Positions 44,899 to 53,584 of a DNA stretch of 64,000 nt are shown here, piece by piece (positions within the stretch are counted from its first letter, which is position 1; every line of letters starts with the position of its first letter). Made by a program: the position numbers and the translations under genes. This DNA comes from Cupriavidus sp. EM10 (GTDB lineage Bacteria; Pseudomonadota; Gammaproteobacteria; Burkholderiales; Burkholderiaceae), in assembly GCF_018729255.1 (NCBI RefSeq), contig NZ_CP076061.1, positions 496,001 to 560,000 of the forward strand. Reading direction: 5' to 3'. The notes under the pieces were generated by a model. It saw nothing but the letters and a program-made list of their open reading frames with translations. It did no database searches and was not told the DNA's origin.

Positions 44899-47802
44899 AT
44901 GATCAGACCGCTGCTGGTTCGCACCGTCAAATTCGCCACCGTTCACGCCTGGCTCGTGATCGGCATCACCCTGCTGCTCACCATCGGCAGCGGTGTCTAT
45001 GTGGCGCGTAATTTTGCCATCAATACCGATATCAGCCGCCTGCTGGAATCGGACGCCCCGTGGGCGAAGAACGACGCCGCCATCAGCGCGGCCTTTCCGC
45101 AGCGCGACAAGATGATCCTGGCCGTGGTGCAGGCCCCGGCCAAGGAACTGGCCGATGCCGCCGCCAACGAACTGGCCAACGCGCTGCGCCAGCAGCCAAA
45201 TCGCTTCAAGGCCGTCGGCCAGCCGGGCTCGGGCGCGTTCTTCGAGCGCAACGGCCTGCTGTTCGCCGATACCGCCAGCGTCCAGGACATGGCCGGCAAG
45301 CTGGGCCAGGCGCGCCCGCTGCTGAACAATCTGGCGCATGACCCCACGCTGCGCGGCCTGTCCGACCTGCTTACCACCACGCTGAACCTGCCGCTGCAGC
45401 TGGGCCAGATCAAGCTGTCCGACATGGACCGGCTGCTGGGCGAAAGCGCGCGCACCATCGACGGCGTGCTGGCCGACAAGCCGGTGGCCCTGTCGTGGGC
45501 CGGGCTGGTGGACGACAGCCTGAAGCCCAATGCCGACGGGCGCGCGTTCAGCTTCGTCACGCTGTCGCCGGTGCTGGACTTCAGCGACCTCAAGGCCGGC
45601 TCGGGCGCCAGCGATGCCATCCGCGCCGCCGCCGCGCAACTGAAACTGACCGAGCGCTACAACGCCGTGGTGCGCCTGACCGGCCCGCAGCCGCTGGCCG
45701 ACGACGAATTTGCATCGGTCAGCGAAGGCGCCGTGCTCAACGGCGTGCTGACGCTGATCGTGGTGATCGGCATCCTGTGGATGGCCTTGCGCTCCGCCCG
45801 CCTGATCACGGCGGTGCTGGTCAGCCTGATCTCCGGCCTGATCATCACCGCCGCGCTGGGCCTGATGATGGTGGGCGCGCTGAACATGATCTCGGTGGCC
45901 TTCGCCGTGCTGTTCGTCGGGCTGGGGGTGGATTTCGGCATCCAGTTCGGCGTGCGCTATCGCGCCGAGCGGCATGACCACGGCGACCTGGACCAGGCCC
46001 TCACGCTGGCCGCCCGCGACGTGGCCGGCCCGCTCACGCTGGCCGCGGCGGCCACGGCGGCCGCATTCTTCTGCTTCCTGCCGACTGACTACCGCGGCGT
46101 GGCCGAACTGGGCAAGATCGCCGGCGTCGGCATGTTCATCGCCTTCGCCACCACGTTCACGATGCTGCCGGCCATGATCCGGGTGCTGGCGCCGCGTGCC
46201 GAGGAAGAGATGCCCGGCTTCAGCTGGCTGGCCCCGGCCGACGCGTTTTTCGAACGCCATCGCAAGGGCACGCTGGTCGGCGTGCTGGCCGTGCTGATCG
46301 GCGGCGCCCCGCTGCTGCCGCACCTGCGCTTCGACTTCGACCCGCTGCACCTGAAGGATCCGCATTCCGAATCGATGTCGACGCTGCTGGCGCTGAAGGA
46401 CGCCCCGCAGGCCGGCACCGATGACGTCAAGGTCCTGGCGCCGACGCTGAAGGACGCCGAAGCCACCGCCACGAAGCTCAAGGCGCTGCCCGAGGTGTCG
46501 CGCGTGGTCACGCTGAAGACGTTCATTCCCGACGACCAGGCACCCAAGCTGGCCATCATCGCCGGCATGGCAAAAAGCCTGATGCCGGTGCTGACGCAGC
46601 CGACCGCCACCCCGGCCACCGACGCGCTGCGCGTGGCGTCGCTGCGTAATGCATCGCGCCAGTTGTCGCTGGCCGCGCTCGATCATCCGGGCCCGGGAGC
46701 CGAATCGGCCGAGCACCTGTCGCGCGCGCTCAAGCAACTGGCCGACGCCACGCCAGCCGTGCGCGACCGCGCCGAACTGGCCGTGGCCCTGCCGCTGCGC
46801 CTGGCGCTGGGCACGCTGCAGCTTGCGCTGCAGCCCGAGCCGGTATCGCAACAGACGCTGCCGCCCGAACTGGTGCGTGACTGGCTGGCCCCGAACGGCC
46901 AGGCGCTGATCAACGTCAGCCCGAAACTGCCGCCGCCGGGCGCGAAGAACGAGGCCGCGCGCGAGGCCGCCCTGAGCAAGTTCATCGCCGTGATGGCCCG
47001 CGTGCAGCCTGACGCCACGGGCGGCCCCATCGCCATCAAGGGATCGGCCGATACGATCATGACCGCCTTCATCCATGCCGGCCTGTGGGCGGTGGTGTCG
47101 ATCACGGTGCTGCTGTGGATCACCCTGCGCCGCGTGGGCGACGTGCTGCGCACCTTGATTCCGCTGCTGGTATCGGGCCTGGTCACGCTGGAACTGTGCG
47201 TGGTGTTCGGCATCTCGCTGAACTTTGCGAACATCATCGCGCTGCCGCTGCTGCTGGGCATTGGCGTGGCGTTCAAGATCTACTACGTGATTGCCTGGCG
47301 CCACGGCAAGACCAAGCTCCTGCAGTCCAGCCTGACCCACGCGGTGCTGTACAGCGCCGGCACCACGGCCACGGCCTTCGGCAGCCTCTGGCTGTCGCAC
47401 CATCCGGGCACGGCCAGCATGGGCAAGCTGCTGGCACTGGCGCTGATCTGCACGCTGGCCGGGGCGGTGTTCTTCCAGCCGATCCTGATGGGCCGCCCCC
47501 GTCGGGAACTGAACGGCCGTGCGGAACCGCTCGGCCCGTCGCTACCCCTCTCACGGTGGCTACGACCATGGCACAATCTGCCGATAAATCTGGAGGGTCG
47601 GATTCTGGCAAGTCCCGGCGGTAGCCCGGACGCCCACCGGCGCCGTTCGGATGGACGTGTCCCGGCGCTGCCAGCTGCGCCGTCCCCCCATGACAAGAAA
47701 CAAACAAGACTGTCTCGAACATGCTCTCCCGTATTTCGCTCCTGCGCGCCGCGGCGCCTGAAACGCCCCGGCTTGCCACCGCCCTGGCCGCCGCATCGCT
47801 GA
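44899..47802 (+). CDS. hpnN: Hopanoid transporter HpnN (RND/MMPL family)
   Basis: A large inner-membrane transporter needed to move hopanoids to the outer membrane. About 12 membrane helices lie in two halves, with large periplasmic loops after helices 1 and 7. FVGLGVDFGIQFGVRYRAE carries the RND motif. The start is ATG at 44899 after AGGAC. The last helix ends at FFQPILMGRP. As read, the frame then runs on for roughly 100 residues of unlikely sequence and overlaps mlaA by 82 bases. Removing one base from CCCCC (47496-47500) would stop it at 47512, while adding one would end it at 47624. The true C-terminus is probably one of these. Confidence 0.88.
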   Translation: MIRPLLVRTVKFATVHAWLVIGITLLLTIGSGVYVARNFAINTDISRLLESDAPWAKNDAAISAAFPQRDKMILAVVQAPAKELADAAANELANALRQQPNRFKAVGQPGSGAFFERNGLLFADTASVQDMAGKLGQARPLLNNLAHDPTLRGLSDLLTTTLNLPLQLGQIKLSDMDRLLGESARTIDGVLADKPVALSWAGLVDDSLKPNADGRAFSFVTLSPVLDFSDLKAGSGASDAIRAAAAQLKLTERYNAVVRLTGPQPLADDEFASVSEGAVLNGVLTLIVVIGILWMALRSARLITAVLVSLISGLIITAALGLMMVGALNMISVAFAVLFVGLGVDFGIQFGVRYRAERHDHGDLDQALTLAARDVAGPLTLAAAATAAAFFCFLPTDYRGVAELGKIAGVGMFIAFATTFTMLPAMIRVLAPRAEEEMPGFSWLAPADAFFERHRKGTLVGVLAVLIGGAPLLPHLRFDFDPLHLKDPHSESMSTLLALKDAPQAGTDDVKVLAPTLKDAEATATKLKALPEVSRVVTLKTFIPDDQAPKLAIIAGMAKSLMPVLTQPTATPATDALRVASLRNASRQLSLAALDHPGPGAESAEHLSRALKQLADATPAVRDRAELAVALPLRLALGTLQLALQPEPVSQQTLPPELVRDWLAPNGQALINVSPKLPPPGAKNEAAREAALSKFIAVMARVQPDATGGPIAIKGSADTIMTAFIHAGLWAVVSITVLLWITLRRVGDVLRTLIPLLVSGLVTLELCVVFGISLNFANIIALPLLLGIGVAFKIYYVIAWRHGKTKLLQSSLTHAVLYSAGTTATAFGSLWLSHHPGTASMGKLLALALICTLAGAVFFQPILMGRPRRELNGRAEPLGPSLPLSRWLRPWHNLPINLEGRILASPGGSPDAHRRRSDGRVPALPAAPSPHDKKQTRLSRTCSPVFRSCAPRRLKRPGLPPPWPPHR

Positions 47803-48590
47803 CCCTGCTGGCCACCGGATGCGCCACGGGCCCCAACGCCAACCCGGCAGACCCGCTGGAGCCGATGAACCGGGCCATCTTCACGGTCAACGACAAGGCC
47901 GATACCTACGTGGCCCAGCCGCTGGCCAAGGGCTACAAGGCCGTCACGCCCGAACCGGCCCGCCTGGCCGTCACCAACTTCTTCAACAATTTCTCGGACG
48001 TTGGCAATTTCGCCAACAACGTGCTGCAGGGCAAGCCCGTGGAAGCGGTGGAGACGATGATGCGCGTGGCGGTCAACACGGTGCTGGGCCTGGGCGGCCT
48101 GATCGACGTTGCCACGGCGGCCGGCATGCCGCGTCATTCCACGGACTTCGGCCTGACGCTGGGTACCTGGGGCGTGCCGGCCGGCCCGTACCTGGTGCTG
48201 CCGCTGTTCGGCCCGAGTTCGTTCCGCGACGGCGTGGGCGTGGCCGGCAACATCTTCCTGGACCCGGCGCACTACTTCGACACCGCCTGGCGTTATTCGA
48301 TGTTCGGCATCAACGTGGTCAACACGCGCACCAACATGCTGGGCGCCACCGACCTGCTGTCGCAGGCCGCGCTGGACAAGTACGCATTCGTCCGCGATGC
48401 CTACTCGCAACGCCGCCAGTACCTGCTGACCGGTGGCGGCGACGCGCTGCCGTCGTATGACGAGGACGAGGATTCGTCGGCGCCCGCGCCGGGCGGCAAG
48501 GAAGCGCCCAAGACCCCGGAAGGCGCTGCCAGGCCAGAGGTGCCGGCCACGCCGGCCACGCCGGCCCCGGCACCGGGCATGGCCAAGTAG
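47721..48590 (+). CDS. mlaA: Outer-membrane lipid asymmetry lipoprotein MlaA/VacJ
   Basis: A 289-residue MlaA-family lipoprotein. The lipobox LATGC predicts lipidation at Cys34. The VacJ core DPLEPMNRAIFTVNDKADTY is followed by NFFNNFSDVGNFANNVLQGK, GTWGVPAGPYLVLPLFGPSSFRD and a long Pro/Ala-rich tail (from about 245). MlaA removes surface phospholipids and passes them to MlaC. Its place after hpnN and next to an MlaC-like gene suggests a shared lipid-transport route with hopanoids. Confidence 0.93.
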   Translation: MLSRISLLRAAAPETPRLATALAAASLTLLATGCATGPNANPADPLEPMNRAIFTVNDKADTYVAQPLAKGYKAVTPEPARLAVTNFFNNFSDVGNFANNVLQGKPVEAVETMMRVAVNTVLGLGGLIDVATAAGMPRHSTDFGLTLGTWGVPAGPYLVLPLFGPSSFRDGVGVAGNIFLDPAHYFDTAWRYSMFGINVVNTRTNMLGATDLLSQAALDKYAFVRDAYSQRRQYLLTGGGDALPSYDEDEDSSAPAPGGKEAPKTPEGAARPEVPATPATPAPAPGMAK

Positions 48591-48608
48591 CCAGCTAGCG
48601 AAATCGCC

Positions 48609-48641
48609 AAAAAAACGCCCACGCCGGGGCACGACGTGGGC
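48609..48641 (-). terminator. Terminator of the sensor-kinase gene
   Basis: On the minus strand GCCCACG / CGTGGGC form a 7-bp stem (48641-48617) and are followed by CG and then seven T (48615-48609). It lies 139 bases after the kinase stop, close to the convergent mlaA. Confidence 0.75.
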
Positions 48642-48779
48642 AGCAAGACCACGGATGCGGTGTCCGTGGCCCGACAGATCGTAGGCAATTTCTGCACAAG
48701 GGATTGCCAACAATTGTGTCGGCAAGGGCTTGCGGACGGCATCGCCGGACGATCGCCGGCCCGATGGCAGCGCCCGGCG

Positions 48780-51224
48780 TCAGCCGGCGCGCGAGCGTAG
48801 CGGCAGCCAGATCGAGAACATGGCGCCCTCGCCCGCTGCACTGCGCAGCATCACCCGTCCACCGTGGCGTTCCGCCACCGTTTTCACAAAGACCAGACCC
48901 AGGCCGCTGCCCGATGGCGCATCGCTTGCCGGCGCATGCACGCGGCTGAACGGCCGGAACAACCGCGCCTGGGCCTCGGGCGCGATGCCGGGGCCCAGGT
49001 CGGTCACCTCGATGGCCATGTAGGGCCCCAGCCTGCGCAGGCCCACCGTCACCGGCGCGCCGTCGGGACTGAACTTGATGGCATTGCTGACCAGGTTGGC
49101 GATGGCGCGCACCAGCAGCGCCGGCGCTGCGCGCAGCGTCACGCCATCGCCGTCCAGATCCAGCCGCAGTTCGATGCCTCGCGTCTTGGCCAGCGCCCAA
49201 AGCTCGTCGGTAGCGTCCAGCACCAGCGCCGTCAGGTCCACCTCGGCAAAGGCCAGGCTTTGCGATTCGGCCTGCGCCAGCCGGATGAAATCGTCGGCCA
49301 GCGCCAGCGTGCGGTGCGCGTGCTCGCCGATGCGGCCCAGCAGTTCGGCCTGCGTCAGCGCGCGCCCGGGCCGCGACTGCAAATCGATCAGCGCCAGGAT
49401 CGACGCCTGCGGCGAGCGCATGTCGTGCGACAGGAAGTGCAGCGTCTGCTCGCGCTGGCGTTCGGCGCGGCGCACGGTCGTGATGTCGATCAGGCTGACG
49501 ATGACGCCCGCCGGGCGCCCCGCCTCGCCATGCAGCGGCGCGCCGTGCAGCAGGTAGCGGCGGTCGTCCTCGGTGGCCAGTTCCACGCCGTGGGAGTCGG
49601 ATGACGACATCACCGGCGCGTCGGCGTCCAGCGCGCCGCACAGGGCGTCCCAGTACGCCAGCCCGGGGCCGGGCACCGGGAACAGCGTCTCGATGATGTC
49701 CGGCAGGCCCGGGCGATCCAGCCCGCCGTAGGCGTCCGCGTAGGCATCCGCATAAGCGCCGGCGGACGGCAATTCTCCCAGTCCGGCCGGTTGCGGCAGA
49801 TCGTTGATGCCCTGCAGCACGACCGGCACCAGCGCCACCGCCCGCCGGTTGGCCACCAGGATGCCGCCGTCCAGGTTGCAGATCACGGTGGCCTCGGGCA
49901 GGCTTTCCAGCCCGTCCGACAGAAAGCGCCGCATGTCGCGCAGCCGGGCCGTCATGTCGTACACAGCCTGCATGCGGCCATCGAGCGAATGATCGACGCG
50001 CGTCGGCGCCCCCAGCAGGCCGGGCTCGCGCACCAGGCGCGCCAGCTCCTCGGACAGGAACCGCAGCGCGGCTTCCTGGCGCCGCCAACTCCACAGGGGA
50101 TAGATGAGCAGGCAGCCAAACACGGCCGCCGACGGGGCGAACCACAGCTGCATGCTGCCCACCAGCATGATGCTGCCGCCGATCAGGGCCGCCACCAGCA
50201 CGGCCACGGCAATCAGCGCGTCGCGCGGCGTCAGCATCCACGCCGCCAGCGCGGCCAGCAGCACCGGCAGCAGCGTGGCGAACCACCCGGCCAGGTCGTG
50301 CACCCGCACGATGCCCGTCCCGTCGCGCAATGCCTGCAGCACGTTGGCCAGGATCTCCACGCCGCTCATGCCGCGCCCTTCGCGCGACACCGGCGTGGCG
50401 AATACGTCGCCGATGCCGCTGGCCATCGCGCCCACGATCACGTACTTGCCCTGGAAGTAGCCGGCGCTCAACTGGCCCGACAGCACATCGAGCACCGACA
50501 CGCGCGCGAACGTGCCCGGCGGCCCCGCAAACGGAATGCGCAGGCGGTCCTGGCTGACCCAGCCGGCGCTGTCCACGCGCCGGACGCTTTCGTGGCGGAA
50601 TGACTCCGGCGATGGCGGCGACGGCTGGCCGTATGCGGCCATCATCGCGGCGAAATGCCAGACCGGGGGCGAGTTGCCATCGCCCTCGCGCAGGTACACC
50701 GAGCGCGCCACGCCATCGGCATCGGGGCTCATGTCGATATGGCCGACAGTCGCGGCAAAAGCATCGAGCGGCCGGCGCATGACAGGCCCCGCCACGCCCG
50801 ATTCCGCCACCGCGGGCAGGATCACGTTGCGGGCGCGGGCAATCGCCTGGGCCAGTTCCATGTCGTCGGCCGGATAGCGGATATCGGGCTCGGACAGGAT
50901 CACGTCCAGGCCGATCACGCGCGGCTTGTCGGCGGCGATATGGTCGATCAGCGATGCCAGCACCGTACGCCGCCAGGGCCATCGGCCGATGGCCCCGATG
51001 CTGGCATCGTCGATGGTCACCAGCACGATGTCGTTGCGCGGGGCGTGCGGCTGGCTGGCGATGGCGAAGTCGAGCAGCGCCAGGTCAGCGCGCTCGAACC
51101 AGTTGAAGCGCGCGACCAGCGCCGTGACCACCACCACGGCGGCCAGCGTCAGCACCCATTCCACGCGGGTGCGGCGATGAAAGAAGGCGGCGGCCCGGCT
51201 AGCGGATACCGGTCTTGGTGCCAC
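48780..51224 (-). CDS. CHASE2-domain sensor histidine kinase
   Basis: An 814-residue membrane kinase. It has one N-terminal helix (23-39), a periplasmic CHASE2 domain (about 45-300, with the typical IVLVTIDDASI and KPRVIGLDVIL strands), three membrane helices (315-380), a PAS-like region (435-585), HisKA with phosphorylated His600 in FLSHDMRSP, and a C-terminal HATPase domain with NLVSNAIKFS and GSGLGL. A short AYAD triplet repeat occurs near residue 490. It starts with GTG at 51224. It is encoded 68 bases after its response regulator, which points to a two-component pair beside the pel operon. Confidence 0.92.
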   Translation of the reverse strand: MAPRPVSASRAAAFFHRRTRVEWVLTLAAVVVVTALVARFNWFERADLALLDFAIASQPHAPRNDIVLVTIDDASIGAIGRWPWRRTVLASLIDHIAADKPRVIGLDVILSEPDIRYPADDMELAQAIARARNVILPAVAESGVAGPVMRRPLDAFAATVGHIDMSPDADGVARSVYLREGDGNSPPVWHFAAMMAAYGQPSPPSPESFRHESVRRVDSAGWVSQDRLRIPFAGPPGTFARVSVLDVLSGQLSAGYFQGKYVIVGAMASGIGDVFATPVSREGRGMSGVEILANVLQALRDGTGIVRVHDLAGWFATLLPVLLAALAAWMLTPRDALIAVAVLVAALIGGSIMLVGSMQLWFAPSAAVFGCLLIYPLWSWRRQEAALRFLSEELARLVREPGLLGAPTRVDHSLDGRMQAVYDMTARLRDMRRFLSDGLESLPEATVICNLDGGILVANRRAVALVPVVLQGINDLPQPAGLGELPSAGAYADAYADAYGGLDRPGLPDIIETLFPVPGPGLAYWDALCGALDADAPVMSSSDSHGVELATEDDRRYLLHGAPLHGEAGRPAGVIVSLIDITTVRRAERQREQTLHFLSHDMRSPQASILALIDLQSRPGRALTQAELLGRIGEHAHRTLALADDFIRLAQAESQSLAFAEVDLTALVLDATDELWALAKTRGIELRLDLDGDGVTLRAAPALLVRAIANLVSNAIKFSPDGAPVTVGLRRLGPYMAIEVTDLGPGIAPEAQARLFRPFSRVHAPASDAPSGSGLGLVFVKTVAERHGGRVMLRSAAGEGAMFSIWLPLRSRAG

Positions 51225-51292
51225 GGTCCGTGCCTCCCCACATCACCACGCTGCCAGGCGGAACCAGGCAGGGCATGCCCAGCCAGCACCGT

Positions 51293-51994
51293 CTACGCAT
51301 CGGCGCCCCCGGCGGCCTCGAAGCGATAGCCGTGCGAATAGACCGACGTCAGCCGCACCCCGTGTTCGGGACGCAGCGCCAGCTTGATGCGCAGGCGCGA
51401 GACATGGGTATCGAGCGTGCGCGAGCCCGCGTCCATGGCACGGCCCCAGACGGCCTGCTCGATCACCTCGCGTGACAGCAGCCGGCCGATATTGCGGAAC
51501 AGGAACAGCGCCAGGTCGAATTCACGCGGCGAGAGGTCGGCAATCTGGCCGGCCAGCGCGATGGTGCGGCGGCGCGCGTCGACCACGTAATCGCCCTGCC
51601 GGATCAGTTCGTCGTCGTGCACGGCATCGGGATAGGCGCGGCGCAGCAGCGCCCGCACGCGCGCCACGAATTCGGCCGGGCGCAGCGGCTTGGCCAGGTA
51701 GTCGTCGGCGCCCACGCTCAGGCCGGCGACGATGTCGGCCTCGTCGACACGGCTGGTCAGGAACAGGATCGGCGGCAGGCGGCCCGAGTGCTGGCGCACC
51801 CAGCTGACCAGTTCGTAGCCGCTGGTGTCCGGCAGTTGCCAGTCCATGAGGACCAGGTCGAATGCCTGATCGCGCAGCGCGCGCAGGAACGCGGAGCCGG
51901 TGGCAAAGCTGGTGCAACTGAAGCCCGCCTCTTCCAGTAGCTGCCGGATCTGTTCGGCCTGGGCGGCGTCGTCCTCTACTGAGGCAATTCTCAT
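51293..51994 (-). CDS. OmpR/PhoB-family response regulator
   Basis: A 233-residue regulator. The receiver domain has acidic pocket EDD (7-9), phospho-acceptor Asp51 in VLMDWQLPD and Lys102 in YLAKPLRP. The C-terminal winged helix includes LSPREFDLALFLFRNIGRLLSREVI and the wing segment TSVYSHGYRFE. The kinase gene follows at once on the same strand. The upstream gap 51995-52212 separates it from the last pel gene and holds no other gene. It is a good candidate regulator of biofilm genes by location only. Confidence 0.92.
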   Translation of the reverse strand: MRIASVEDDAAQAEQIRQLLEEAGFSCTSFATGSAFLRALRDQAFDLVLMDWQLPDTSGYELVSWVRQHSGRLPPILFLTSRVDEADIVAGLSVGADDYLAKPLRPAEFVARVRALLRRAYPDAVHDDELIRQGDYVVDARRRTIALAGQIADLSPREFDLALFLFRNIGRLLSREVIEQAVWGRAMDAGSRTLDTHVSRLRIKLALRPEHGVRLTSVYSHGYRFEAAGGADA

Positions 51995-52212
51995 TACATC
52001 CCTCTGATGACTGCGGCCTGTGTGTCGGGCACGGCGGCGTCATGTTACCGAAACGCGCCATGCCGCGTCGAGGCTACATTAGAGGGGATACCGGGCGGAG
52101 GGTGTTGCAGGCGCGCCGCAGCAGGCGCGCTGCCTTGCGGGCGTAAAGAAAACGTGGCGCAGATGCAGACACCGCCACCGCATGAGCGGCGGCCCCGGCA
52201 CATGGCGTCACA

Positions 52213-53583
52213 TCACTGCAGCATGTAGGTCTCGTACTCCAGGCGGTCGAGCTTGCGGTCGAGCAGGTACAGCGCCAGCGCCACTACGATCAGCAGCGAC
52301 ACCGCGAAGCCGTAGCCATACCAGGCCGGCCCCAGCGACAGCGTCAGGCGCGTCAGCACGAAGTTCAGCACCACGAACGTACCGGTCAGCATCAGCACCT
52401 CGCGCCGGCGGTCCAGGTAGAAGTAGATGTTCAGCACGCCCAGCAGCACCACCTGCAGGCTGGCGCCGATCACGTCCACGTAGAGCAGCGGCAGGTACAG
52501 CTCGGAAATGCCCAGCAGCCGCAGCAGCCAGCCGCCCACCACGAACAGCAGCAGCGACGCGATGGCCTGCACCTTGACGATCTCGTACAGGCCCAGGCGG
52601 ATGGTTTGCACCATCGTGTTGCGCATGTCCTCGATGTGCTCCAGCGAACTGCCGCCGCGCACCGCGTTGTAGAACGCGTCGTAGTACTCCACGAAGTCGG
52701 TCTCGATGCGCACCAGGAACACCGCCATGCCCGGGATGATGGCCAGGTAGGCCAGGAACACCGGGATGTCGTAGATGATCGACGCATGCAGCGGGCCTAT
52801 CACGGGCTGGCCCGTGGACGGCGCGTACCAGAACATGAACTTGTCGACCCAGATGCCCAGGTTGTAGAACAGGCCGATGGCGATCAGGCTCGGGTAGGCA
52901 AAACGCCGCTGGAACACCTCGAACGACATGAACCGGTGGCTCGTGTAGTTGCGGTAGATCAGCGTGATCATGCCCACCAGCAGGCACAGCTGGCCGAACA
53001 CGAAGCCGCCCAGCAGCCCTTCCAGCCCGTGCGAGCGCAGCCCCAGGGCCGCCAGCACGGTGATCGTATAGCCGACCAGGAACGTCCACACTATGGCCTT
53101 GTACTGCTTCATGCCCGACAGGAAGATGGCCGCGATCCAGATATTGCTCATGATCACGAAGCCCGCCATCATCAGCAGCCGGTACAGCAGCGACTGCTCG
53201 GGGAACGCCCAGACCGCGCAGGCCAGGCCGATGGCGCCGGCCAGCGCCGTGCTGAGCAGCGCCACGGCGTGATAGTTCGACAGCACCAGGTCGGCGCGCT
53301 TTTCGAACAGGCGGTCGGACGTGAAGCGCGTGAACGACAGCTGCATCGGCCCGGTCAGTATCAGGCTGCACGCTATCAGGTAAGTCACCGACACCTGGAA
53401 CTGCGTGATCAGCGCGCCCGGGATCACCCAGCCGATCGACAGCAGGCCGATCAGCAGGATGCCCAGGATCGACAGCACCCACGGGCCCGAGCTGATCACG
53501 CCCGCATAGGCATACGCGCTGAGCATGCCCGACAGGCTGTCCCGCCGGAGCATCTTGCGAAGTTCGAATCCAATGCCGGCCAT
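52213..53583 (-). CDS. pelG: Pel polysaccharide inner-membrane transporter PelG
   Basis: A 456-residue PelG protein, the integral membrane transporter of the MOP/PST superfamily predicted to carry Pel chains across the inner membrane with PelD, PelE and PelF. About 12 helices are visible, e.g. WVLSILGILLIGLLSIGWVI. MAGIGFELRKMLRRDS and the QLSFTRFTSDRLFEK segment are family signatures. The start at 53583 lies one base after the pelF stop, so the genes are coupled; an upstream in-frame start at 53643 would lie inside pelF. It is the last gene of the operon. Confidence 0.94.
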   Translation of the reverse strand: MAGIGFELRKMLRRDSLSGMLSAYAYAGVISSGPWVLSILGILLIGLLSIGWVIPGALITQFQVSVTYLIACSLILTGPMQLSFTRFTSDRLFEKRADLVLSNYHAVALLSTALAGAIGLACAVWAFPEQSLLYRLLMMAGFVIMSNIWIAAIFLSGMKQYKAIVWTFLVGYTITVLAALGLRSHGLEGLLGGFVFGQLCLLVGMITLIYRNYTSHRFMSFEVFQRRFAYPSLIAIGLFYNLGIWVDKFMFWYAPSTGQPVIGPLHASIIYDIPVFLAYLAIIPGMAVFLVRIETDFVEYYDAFYNAVRGGSSLEHIEDMRNTMVQTIRLGLYEIVKVQAIASLLLFVVGGWLLRLLGISELYLPLLYVDVIGASLQVVLLGVLNIYFYLDRRREVLMLTGTFVVLNFVLTRLTLSLGPAWYGYGFAVSLLIVVALALYLLDRKLDRLEYETYMLQ

Positions 53584-53584
53584 C

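Noticed and set aside
49728..49760. AYADAYADAYGG mini-repeat in the CHASE2 kinase
   Set aside because: It is a short triplet repeat in the linker before the PAS core. It is probably slippage in a flexible loop, with no evidence of a function.
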